From the NCBI GenBank assembly GCA_001792895.1, contig MARA01000035.1:1-64000 (forward strand): a DNA stretch of 64,000 nt, in the 5' to 3' direction. Below are positions 54,902 to 64,000 of the stretch, one piece after another. The notes below the pieces were generated by a model, which had not been told where the DNA came from, ran no database searches, and was given only the letters and a program-made list of their open reading frames with translations. Numbering within the stretch: the stretch's first letter is position 1; each line of letters begins with the position of its first letter. The position numbers were made by a program, and so were the translations under genes. Source of the DNA: Lentinus brumalis. Its lineage: Eukaryota > Basidiomycota > Agaricomycetes > Polyporales > Polyporaceae.

Positions 54902-57450
54902 ATGCTGCTGAACAAGGCCCTCGCTGCCCTCTTGCCGCTCGTTGCGCTCGTCGCCCCGACGTTTGCGGCCTTTGGTCTCACCACGTCGGGCTCGTCCTGG
55001 ACTGTCGACACTGCGGGTGGACTCGTCTTCACCAGTGCGTTGTATGCGTTGATATGTCCGGTCATAACATGCTTACCCCGCCATCTTTCGCAGTCAACTC
55101 TAGCAATGGCGACATCACGTCGATGAAGTTCAACGGCATCGAGGCGCAGGACTCCAGCAAGTTCAGCCAGATCGTACGTCCGTGTTCTCGTTCTCGCACA
55201 CAGGCAGCGCACGGCTCACCCGCACACAACGTTCTGTGCAGTCCTCGGGTCTCGGCTCTGCGACCTGCACCAACGCCCGCACCGGCAACAGCGACAACTA
55301 CATCCTGATCACCTGCAAGACCTCCACCCTCACCCAATACGTGCGTCCTTCCTCTTCCTCTTCCTTGACCCCCATGCGGCACCGGCACTCGACTCACCAG
55401 TTCCCCCACCTGCTCCTGGCAGTACGTCGCGCAGTACAAGACTCCCGCGATCCACATGGCCACCTAGTGCGTCGCAATTCTGCTTCCTCCTTCTCCCGCG
55501 CCCAGTCCAAAGTATATGCGCCCCCCCCCCCCCTGACACTGACCGCAAATCTTTGTCCCCGCAGCACGACCGCCGAGCCGTCCGTCGGCGAGCTGCGTTT
55601 CATCGCGCGCCTGAGCCGCGCGACGCTCCCCACGGGCCCGGTCGCGGCGACGATCTACGGCAACTCGGGGGCCATCGAGGGCAGCGACGTCTACACCGTC
55701 AACGGGCAGACCCGGTCCAAGTGTGCGCGGACACCTTGTGCATGCGCGTCTTGGGTGCTGACGCCGTTCTGGCTCGCGCAGTTTACTCGTCGAAGCGGTT
55801 CATCGAGGACCAGGTGCATGGGGTCACTGGCAACGGTATTGGGGCGTATATGATCATTCCTGGGGTCGGCTACGAGAGCAGCTCTGGGGGGCCGTTCTTC
55901 CGGTACGTGTCCGCACCCGCGCATCCCACTCAATACTAGATGAATATCGTGTGGCGCTCACCGTGCCTCCGCAGCGACATTGACTTCCAGGGTGGTTAGT
56001 ACGACCTGCACAGCGCCCGCCGTCGTCCGAGCACGAACTGACAGATAGCCCCCCACATGCACATCCAGCCGACCAATCGGAACTCTATTTCTGTGAGCGT
56101 CGCTTTGTTCGTCTGCGTCTGAAAATGACATAGCGGTGCTGACACTGCTGTTCCAGACATGGTGAATACCGCGGTTCGCGTGTGTGCGCGGCGCAGCGAC
56201 TGATTCCGTATTTCTCCCAGAACTCTGGGCATGTCCAGACCGAGTGTATGCGCCCCCTCTGGCCCTCCTTTACCTGCACCTGCTTCCCGACTGATTTCCG
56301 CACGCAGCGTATCGCCAGGGCCTGCACGGCCCCTACGCGCTCTGGTTCACCACCGGCTCCGCCCCGTCGGCCGACTTGGGTGCGTCCGTTCGTCCCTCTC
56401 GCTTTCGTGCGAGGTTGCCCTTCCGTCGCTTACATCGGGATACTTATGTAGACACGACGTTCTGGGAGGCGCTCAACCCGAGCGGGCTGACGACGTTTGC
56501 GAACCGCGGCTACGTGAGGGGCACGGCCTCGGGCATCCCCTCTGCGTTCTCGGACAAGATCACCGTCGGCTGGGCGAACTCGGCGGCGCAGTACTGGGTC
56601 AAGGCGAGCTCGTCGGGCGCGTTCACGTCGCCGAAGATGAAGCCTGGTACCTATACCCAGACTCGTGAGTTTTATGCGCTTCGTTGGGCGAAGGTATACG
56701 TGACGCTCTCGACTTGCAGTCTACAAGAACGAGCTTGCGGTCGGGACTACCTCCGTCACGGTCTCTGCTGGCTCGACGGTGACTGCGAACATCGCGGACA
56801 CGCACGTCGACGACGTGCGTCCATCCACACATATCTGACCCCCCATGTCCGCGAGCTAACGCGCGTCCGCAGAAAACGACGTACATCTGGCAGATCGGCG
56901 ACTTTGACGGCACGCCCGCGGGCTTCAAGAACGCGGACAAGATCGAGACGATGCACCCGTCCGACTCGCGCATGGGCGGCTGGTCCGGGATCACATACAC
57001 CGTCGGCTCCTCGTCCGTCTCCTCCTTCCCGATGGCGCTCTTCCAGGCGATCGGGCCCGTGAAGGTCACGTTCAACCTCTCGTCCTCGCAGATCGGCGCG
57101 CGCACGCTCAAGATCGCGACGACGCTCGCGTTCGCGGGCGGGCGGCCGACGGTCACCGTGAACGGGTGGAGCAGCAGCACGCCCCCGGCGCCGGCGGACC
57201 TGAACAGTCGCGGGGTGACGCGCGGGACGTGGCGCGGGAATAACAACGAGTATACGTATGCGGTCCCGTCGGGGACGCTCGTGGCGGGCTCGAACACGCT
57301 CACGGTGTATGTCGCGTCTGGGTCGAGCGGCGACGCTTACCTCGTACGTGGTTTCGTTTTTGACTGTGCCTGGCCTACGGGTGACGCTCGCTGACGACTT
57401 GGCGTTTGCAGTCTCCGAACTTCGTGTTCGACGCGCTGGCATTGTACTAG
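54902..57450 (+). CDS. Secreted rhamnogalacturonan endolyase (PL4)
   Basis: An extracellular enzyme that cleaves the rhamnose-galacturonate backbone of pectin (rhamnogalacturonan I) by beta-elimination. The ATG at 54902 starts a signal peptide ([20 protein letters not shown], then FAAFG). The catalytic beta-sandwich begins [20 protein letters not shown] and continues through [84 protein letters not shown] and [20 protein letters not shown] fibronectin III-like domain ([20 protein letters not shown]) and a C-terminal carbohydrate-binding-like domain follow ([57 protein letters not shown]). The stop is at 57450 ([10 protein letters not shown]). It is about 530 residues with 10-12 introns. The three-domain order matches PL4 enzymes. 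It suggests plant cell-wall use. Confidence 0.93.
55521..55533 (+). repeat. 13-base poly-C run in a lyase intron
   Basis: Thirteen consecutive C bases run directly into CTGACACTGACC, the presumed branch-site region, about 30 bases before the 3' splice site of this intron. Confidence 0.8.
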
Positions 57451-60400
57451 TCGTTACAACCCGTTCGGGATCTCGGATTTCCCTACTGTGTACAAGTACG
57501 GGTTCGTCATACGCATACGCGCAGTCCTCGTTTCGCGCTATCGGGATCCCCGCAGAGGACGCCCAGGCACGGGCCGAATGGTGAGTACTAGTTCGTCCTG
57601 CGGCCATTTTGACGATGCCGCCCCGTTCAGACCGGGTCGCCGACTTCTTCGACGGGCTTCTCGCTGGAGAACGCTCTGAATCAGATTGCGCGCATGCACA
57701 TGGCGCCATCTGTAGCCGACGCGCCGTGCACATCGGACGTTCTCTCGGCATACGTGCAATACTGTATCGCTTGCACTTCCCAGGTGGAAAGGACATGGCA
57801 TTTACTGCTTGGGCACGCCATGGCGTCATGCTGCGGGTGACTGGTGCACCAAGTGCGCGATTGGACTTCTATATGCGCGTATATGGGACCTTGGCCCTGT
57901 CCAAGCCTGTTCAGGCGCACGCGTGCATGATACTTATGGTGGATCTACTACCTCGTCTGCGCGAGCCTCCCGTCGATGAGATCTCCGGTCCCCACGGGAA
58001 TCCTGTGGTTCAGCGGACATTGGACGATGTGCGAATCGACCCCGTTGCCCGTGACTCCCTGGAAGGCATGCGTAGCACAAGAACGTAGACCACTGAGTAC
58101 GGACGCGTTGTAAGTGCCCGTCCCCAGTGGCTGAAGCTTCAAGCTTGACCGGTGGCCGCGGTGCTAACTTAGCTACCCTCAGATACCGGCGGATGAGCTA
58201 GAGCTTAATGCCACAGCGCTCGCCATGTCAGCCTTGCGCGGCTGGGCACTGGCACTGGCATTGACAAAGACAAACTCTCCTCGTCGTGGCCCACCCGACT
58301 GAAGTCAAACACGCTGTCATTCGTGCCGCGTCATGAGGGAGGTACAGCCCATATCACGAACCTGTTGAGCTGTGGTCCCCACTCCCATGATGAAGTGGCT
58401 ATCCGGGAGGCACGCCTGCTCCCTCATCGCCCTCATCGACATGACCATGGGAGTCTGCCCGGGCACGAGGGAAGCATGAACGATGCTTCCCGCAGGACCG
58501 GCTTCAGAGCGCAGGTTCGCTGCGCTCTCAGGCCTCACGGATATCTCCAAGAATGCTTCTCGTCATCTGTCGTCTCGGCGACTCAGCTCTGGGACATGCT
58601 CATGAGACGAAGAGAAGCATACTGGCGGGCCGGTGCGGGCAGCGTTTGACATTGCTTCGTGGTATATGGTTCCTGCGCAGTCGTCGAGACGCCAATACCG
58701 CTGCGATCCCTGGTTCTGGATGGAGTGGTAGCTGGATACCGTGGGCGGCGAAGGAAGCCAGAGGGTCCCGTACTCAGGGCAGGCGGGATGCCATAATGCG
58801 CTTTCTTTAGTCTCCAATCGCAACGGGGGTTCTTCGTACCTGCCTGTCCGAGGAGGACGTCAGATGCACGCACGCCTGGGTTCGTCGAAGGTCGGACATA
58901 TGTTCTAGATTTTAGAATCTTGCGAAGCGCATGCGCCGGGGGCGGAACTGAGGAGCGAGACGCGAAGTGGCCCATTGAGTCTGGCAGACGGGCGGCGTCT
59001 TGGTCTCGGGCTTTGTCAGGTCCAGTTTGCTGGTTCGGGGACAAACTGGGCTTGCGATGGACGCACGGGTACATCTCATGCAGCTAGCATGTGCATCCTA
59101 GGGTCCCGAGTCACTGCGAGCCTTCTACTCGAAGCATGCGCGGTTGCGCCCGCCACAGAAGCTCGGAGCAGCGTGCCAGAGTCACCCGCATATGGCACTG
59201 GATCCCTGTAAGATGCGTCTTTTAGCATGCACACGTATGGACTGTTACTCACACAGGCACGGCAGACGCCAACGCATCCTATAACTTTGTCTTCGGAAAT
59301 GGGAAACTCCGGACCAAGAGCGCATGTCGCATGTCACTGAGGCTGCGGGGGATCTGAAGACGACGCGCCCCGCCGGCCGGTCTACCTTCCGGTGACTGGG
59401 AAGACGAGACAAAGTTCGCGCCCCGGTGCGGTGCTGATGGGTGAGACTAATCCTGGTCCGCGGGCTTATTTTTGCCTCGTACAGCAAGGAATCCAGTCGA
59501 TGTGCCTGCGAGTCGCGAGCTGAGGCGAACGTGCGACGTTGTGTTGGGTCCCTTCGGCGGCGCACAATGAAGTACGTCCTTGAGAGCGTCCACGCGCTTC
59601 AGGTGCGGCTGCGCTTCGCTGCGACCATCATGGCGGGAGAGGGTCCCAAGTACGAGACCTTTCTTGTGATCGTAGAGCGGGCGACTCGGACAGCGCGACC
59701 GTGAGGATGACGGTGGTCCGTGAGCCGCCGACACGGTGAAGCAAGTGAAATGCCGTAGGAGCCAAGGCACAGGAACAGGTCGTCCGGGATTCATTTGGCC
59801 AGGGGCTGAGCTATGCGCGTGCCGGGCTATCGGAGCGCGGCAGAGCCTGAGGTTCCAAGAGCCGTTGCAGTCCCCGGTTGTCCACGAAGAATGAGTGAGT
59901 AATCTCGCCAGGGACTGACTTGATCAACTTTGGGGGACGTCCATCGGAATTCCCCATTGAACATGTCTAACGGAGCTCAAGCCTCAGACAAATAATTGAG
60001 AGAGTTAACGAGCAGCCCACCATGAAGTTGTCCGTATACCAGGATGGGCGTAAACTTCAGGGCCGTTCACTGCGGTTGACGTATATCTTGCGCGTGTGCG
60101 TCGACCGCGACGTGGTAGTTGCAGGAATGAATGCGCTTACTACTATAAAGTGCGTCAGACCCAGAGATACTTCCTCGCACTGCAAAGAGAGACAAGAGTT
60201 AGTCAGCTATGAGGCCTCGAGTGGTTATCATCATGTAGTTGGGCGTAATGAGAACAGATCTCAACAGATTGTAGCCCGGAACGTCGCGGATTGGGACGCG
60301 ACTAAGTACGCACGGACTGCAGGCTGCCTCGGGCGAAATACCTAATATCAACTGACCTCCGAATCTTTGAACACGGTTGAAGTATCTCCGCGAGCAGCCG

Positions 60401-60550
60401 ATCACCAGGATGACTCGCTAAGCTTTCAACCCCACCTTGTGCCGGTGAGCAACTTTCCAGACCATGTCACAATGCACCGCGATGTGACTGTTGGCCTACT
60501 ACTATGCGCACTGACGCGGAACACCCTTGTTCCCTTCCCACCACAACACC
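57451..60550. other. 3.1 kb gene-poor region
   Basis: Between two plus-strand genes. Only short frames occur, none with recognised similarity or plausible introns. A 107-codon frame at 60022-60345 has a good start context (CCCACCATGA) but no recognisable features. No repeats, tRNA or clear promoters stand out. Confidence 0.45.
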
Positions 60551-61402
60551 ATGAGGATATTCGCTGCCCTAGCTCTCCTGCGGCATTTGAGGACCGCTAT
60601 GCAGGCGGCCTTCGTGCCGACAGTCCTCGCAGTCTTCAAGTCACCTCTCCTCATCATACATCCTCGTGAGATCTCGAGGATCTTCATGTCCCACGTCTGG
60701 AAGGTGTTCGGCAAGGGCCTCGACGAGCTCAGTCGTCCGGTCAAGGAAGAGCTCATCAGGGCGAATTCGCGCGGCGTTGTACTTGATATCGGGGCCGGTA
60801 CGTTCTTCTTGTCTTGCGGAGTGGTCGTAGTCGCCCAAGGTGCTCATCAGTCCTCGCCCCCACATCTAGGACATGGGCATACACTGCTGTACTTGAACCC
60901 TGCGACCGTCACAAAATATGTCGCGCTCGAGCCCAACACGCTCATGCACTCAGAGATCCGCGCTCTCGCCGCCACGAAAGGATTTACGGAGGGGGCCGGG
61001 AACCTCGCCATTCTGCCTTACGGCGCGGAGGACGTCTCACTGGTCATCTCCGCCTTGGGCGGCCCCAACACCGTCGATACCATGATCTCTATCCTCACCC
61101 TGTGCTCGATCCACGATCCCGAGCCCACTCTCAAGGGGCTTGTACAGAACGTTCTCAAGCCCGGTGGGATCTTCGTGTTCTTCGAGCACGTCTTGAGCAA
61201 CAGGGACGACGTTGCCTGGTGGCAGCGATTCTGGACGCCGATATGGAAACATGCGTTTGATGGGTGCCGCCTTGACCGTCCGACGGATGTTTGGGTGGCG
61301 AGAATGGATGCGTGGAAGGAGGCTAGCGTTTGGCGCAAGGAAGGCGAAGAGGATGAGCAGCTCTTCTGGCACAAGGCTGGGCGGTTCGTCAAGAAAGACT
61401 AG
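60551..61402 (+). CDS. SAM-dependent methyltransferase, METTL7-like
   Basis: A class I methyltransferase. The first true ATG at 60551 gives MRIFAALALLRHLRTAMQAA and a hydrophobic N-terminal segment (FVPTVLAVFKSPLLII) that could anchor it to membranes. FGKGLDELSRPVKEELIRAN precedes the SAM-binding motif I, VVLDIGAG. A 73-nt intron (GTACG donor, CATCTAG acceptor) joins it to HGHTLLYLNPATVTKYVALE, so motif I reads DIGAGHG. VALEPN is the acidic-end strand (motif II). NTVDTMISILTLCSIHDPEP is motif IV, and LKPGGIFVFFEHVLS is the typical post-motif segment. The C-terminus (DVWVARMDAWKEASVWR, stop at 61402) resembles METTL7/thiol methyltransferase-like proteins. It is about 259 residues. The substrate is unknown. 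Confidence 0.87.
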   Translation: MRIFAALALLRHLRTAMQAAFVPTVLAVFKSPLLIIHPREISRIFMSHVWKVFGKGLDELSRPVKEELIRANSRGVVLDIGAGTFFLSCGVVVVAQGAHQSSPPHLGHGHTLLYLNPATVTKYVALEPNTLMHSEIRALAATKGFTEGAGNLAILPYGAEDVSLVISALGGPNTVDTMISILTLCSIHDPEPTLKGLVQNVLKPGGIFVFFEHVLSNRDDVAWWQRFWTPIWKHAFDGCRLDRPTDVWVARMDAWKEASVWRKEGEEDEQLFWHKAGRFVKKD

Positions 61403-62206
61403 CAACCTCGGCGGTATGTGTCAGTCCATCTCCGGATCGACATGTACAGCGACACTGACGTTCACCGTAGCTCGTAGCTCTTGTTCTTGTGGCCTCTTGA
61501 AGTAGGAGACTGTACAAACCAAGCTACAGTCAATTCGGAACATGCCGCCGCGGGCATGATCTCAGCACAGCCACGTGCTCTCGGTTCCCTCCTCCCACCA
61601 CGACTGCATCGCACGAAACCGACAAAGAGGAAGAAATTAAGAAGTACACTGATATCCTAGACTAGAGAATGAGACATAGGCACGCAGCCGTTCTGCCTAC
61701 AAATCATACCAGCGTAAGTACTTGATCAGGCGGTTTTTTTGCGTCTTCTACTTATTGCGGACGGGCGGGCCTCCGAGTCACAACATCGAATCGCACGGTC
61801 TCTGCGCCTTCTTCTCTTCGTCCTCCTTCCTGGGCGTTCGACTTTGTTCTTCAGGTGAGTATATTGTTCCTCTGCTTCTTCCGATGTCGGAGTCACGCAT
61901 TTTCTAAATGTCTCTTCCAGGAGTCAGCAGGCAATGCCAACGGCCTGTAATTGGCAGGCATGTGGGAGGACCGACGCCCACAAAGTGCTTCTGTGCGCGT
62001 CTGCACACTGCCCGTGGTTTTATCAGCCAGCCATCGACTACAACTGGATCCGTCCGATCCAAGGATGCTCATGATCTACCCTTCCGCATCTGTCACAGCT
62101 CCAGGTATAACACACGGTCTCTCGTTTGGGGGTTCTCTGTGAGCTCTGACTCGCCCCCCTCACATACCCCATTCCGTCTCCCTTTGCAACCCGATTCAGC
62201 ACTCGC
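61403..62206. other. Intergenic region upstream of the FunK1-like gene
   Basis: Carries GTAAGTAC at 61714. Open frames at 61908-62206 could represent a 5' exon of the FunK1-like gene, but no supported join was found. Confidence 0.4.
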
Positions 62207-64000
62207 ATGCCTTGCAATACGGGTCCGCCGACGTGCGGACCTTCTCCCACCTCGGGAGAACCCCCTCCCCCTTCTAATCAACCTCTCGGTGATGCCCGCA
62301 CTGACTTGCACTGCACGGAGTCTGCCAATACGCTACCCGCCGTCGCGTCGCCTCCGAGACCACAGAGCGGGAATTTTGCAGAGAGTGGATCAGCGAAGCG
62401 CGAGCAGAGGCGTCTCGAGCTCGACCGCGAGACGAAATGGTGCGAGTTGCCTGTCGCTCGATGGATGCACCGCTACACATCCGGCGGCGATCCCCGGTGG
62501 GCGTAATCTCGAAGCCCTTCATGATCGACCTCGAGCATCAGGAGCAAGGCATGTATGACGGGCTGGTGAGTGGGCTCTGTAGCATGCGGACCGTCCTGAG
62601 GCTGACTAAAATCTATCAGACCACCGGCCTCAACAACATGCTGACCGCGGTCGGATGGACAGAGTCCGAGGCCCTCTCGACCGACCGTCTTCCTGATGTC
62701 TTAACCACTGGTCCAAACGATGAAGCCGGCCGCAACTTCCTCCGTCCCGATCTCGGCATTTATCCCAGAACCCAGCCCGCTCGGATCTCCTCTCCTGACG
62801 TGCACACCCGCGTCGCGTGGTTCTCCGTGGAGGTCGTGATGGAGGTCAAGTGGGAAACCAGGGCCTTCCCGTTCGCCTCTCGGCACACTCCGCGCAGCCC
62901 TTTCCTTCCAAGCGGGCGCGAGCGATGCCTCAGCCGCGGCCAGCTCGTCGAGTACGCCACGGAAGTCTTCAACCGGCAGCACCGCCAATCGGTCTTTGTG
63001 GTCGTGTTCGTGCAGGATTGCGCCCGCTTCCTTCGCTTCGACCGCTCTGGCGCGGTTGTGTCGGAGGAGTTCGACTACCTTGCGCACCCGGAGATCATCG
63101 CAAGCTTTCTCTACCGGCTCTCGAAGATGAGCCCCGCTCAGCGAGGTTACGACCCGAGTGCGGCGAGAGCGTCGGCCGATGAGGAGGCAATCTTCAAGAG
63201 CTTGGCTGCAAAGTACCCGGAAGGCTCGGCGACGCAGCACGGCCTGTGCAAAGCTGCTTCTGAGGCCTGGCCGGTGTACAAGCTCACCTTCGATGCCCCC
63301 TTCTCTCCAGATGGCAAAGCTCTCACTCGTGGCACGCCTCAATCTCGCCGCCAATTCCTCGTGGGCAGGCCTTCGTCTGTCAGCACCTCTCTCACCGGGC
63401 GTGGCACCCGCACGTTCGTGGCCTACGATCTCACTGGCGACTGGGTCGTCTTCATCAAGGACACCTGGCGCGTCGTCTGCCCTGAGACCCGGAGCGAGCT
63501 TGAGACGTACCTCCACCTGCGGGAAAACGCGACAGGCGAGCTCTACGTCCCTACCTTGCTTGGCGGCGGGGACGTGCTCTTAGAAGGCGAGCCGCAGCGC
63601 ACGGACGCATATGAGGAGGAGGCGCGTGTGCATGCTCGGCTAGTCTTCAGGGAGATCTGCCGTCCTATCGAGGACTTCACGAACGCGTTCGAGCTCGTGA
63701 AGTGTGTTACGTGGGCTCTCGTAGGTGTGTACCCTGACAGAGGGTCGTCCTATACCCGTGTCGCTGACTCTCGCCTGTCATACAGCCCACGCCAAGGCGT
63801 GGAGAGAATGTGACCTCCTCCACCGCGCTATCAATACGGACAGCATACTGATATACGACGCCTCCGGACCGGGGCAGCCAGATCCGGTCACAACCATTGA
63901 ATTACTTGGTCACTGGGACCTGGCAGCCCACGCCGTGGTCCACGACCCGGGCGGCGGCGAACATCGTGATATCGTACGTGCCTCACATCTCATATATACA
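62207..64000 (+). CDS. FunK1-type protein kinase homologue, right end cut off, probably inactive
   Basis: A FunK1-family (fungal-specific kinase-like) protein running off the window. The ATG at 62207 is tentative. SAKREQRRLELDRETKWCEL is followed by an apparent one-base frame change near 62450-62500 to ISKPFMIDLEHQEQGMYDGL. Then TTGLNNMLTAVGWTESEALS, RPDLGIYPR and VEVVMEVKW form the typical N-terminal FunK1 module. The kinase region continues with SVFVVVFVQDCARFLRFDR, FLYRLSKMSPAQRGYDPS, FVAYDLTGDWVVFIKDTWRV, HLRENATGELYVPTLLGGGD and VFREICRPIEDFTNAFELVK. The next exon begins AHAKAWRECDLLHRAINTDS. Where active members have HRDxSxxN the sequence is HRAINTDS, and the usual IDWDL reads GHWDL. 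Both catalytic aspartates are therefore missing. The C-terminus lies beyond 64000. Confidence 0.8.

Noticed and set aside
60022..60345. 107-codon frame with a good start context (CCCACCATGA)
   Set aside because: No recognisable domain, and no downstream exon; evidence is too weak for a gene call.
60551..61402. The methyltransferase, hydrolase and lyase as one catabolic cluster
   Set aside because: They are 27 kb or more apart, or separated by gene-poor DNA, lie on different strands and have no common substrate.
1..64000. Secondary-metabolite cluster, CRISPR array, tRNA or rRNA genes
   Set aside because: No PKS, NRPS, terpene synthase or P450 genes, no spaced direct repeats, and no tRNA-like T-loop and anticodon structure were recognised.

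Overview
This is a eukaryotic window from a filamentous basidiomycete, most likely an Agaricomycete and plausibly polypore-like. The evidence is GC-rich coding sequence split by many 45-70 nt introns (GT(A/G)NGT donors, CTGAC-like branch sites, YAG acceptors). The gene content fits too: DUF6533 and DUF6534 membrane proteins, an expanded F-box family, a FunK1-type kinase-like protein, a basidiomycete-type atypical G-alpha subunit and an integrase-core (DDE) gene. All assignments come from reading the translations; no database search was run. No rRNA, tRNA, CRISPR array or replication origin was recognised.

Layout, left to right. 1-3.7 kb: an accessory stretch with an inverted-repeat element (401-522) and a minus-strand integrase-core gene. 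3.7-6.1 kb: epsin (minus). 6.96-8.7 kb: DUF6533 membrane protein (plus). 9.2-10.9 kb: F-box protein (minus). 12.9-17.6 kb: ISWI chromatin remodeller (minus). 18.0-19.2 kb: F-box protein. 19.7-21.4 kb: unknown helical protein. 22.2-23.7 kb: ATG101 autophagy factor. 24.0-26.6 kb: DUF6534 membrane protein. 27.6-29.0 kb: dienelactone hydrolase. 29.3-31.1 kb: an intact F-box gene and a decayed neighbour. 31.9-34.1 kb: a second DUF6534 gene (plus). 34.6-37.5 kb: MAU2/SCC4 cohesin loader (plus). 38.2-43.1 kb: three more F-box genes. 43.9-46.5 kb: Ser/Thr-rich single-pass membrane protein. 48.7-51.8 kb: atypical G-alpha. 54.9-57.5 kb: secreted rhamnogalacturonan lyase (PL4). 60.6-61.4 kb: SAM methyltransferase. 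62.2 kb to the right edge: FunK1-like gene that looks catalytically dead.

Housekeeping genes (epsin, ISWI, ATG101, MAU2) sit among fast-evolving lineage-specific genes (seven F-box genes or remnants, three DUF6533/6534 genes, FunK1). The genes do not form an obvious pathway or secondary-metabolite cluster. The most interesting individual signals are the G-alpha with a substituted catalytic glutamine, the FunK1 protein lacking both key aspartates, micro-exons in MAU2, a GC-AG intron and a 453-nt intron in ATG101, the iteron-like element at 401-522, and several apparent single-base frameshifts, most at short homopolymers. I found no convincing wholly new system.
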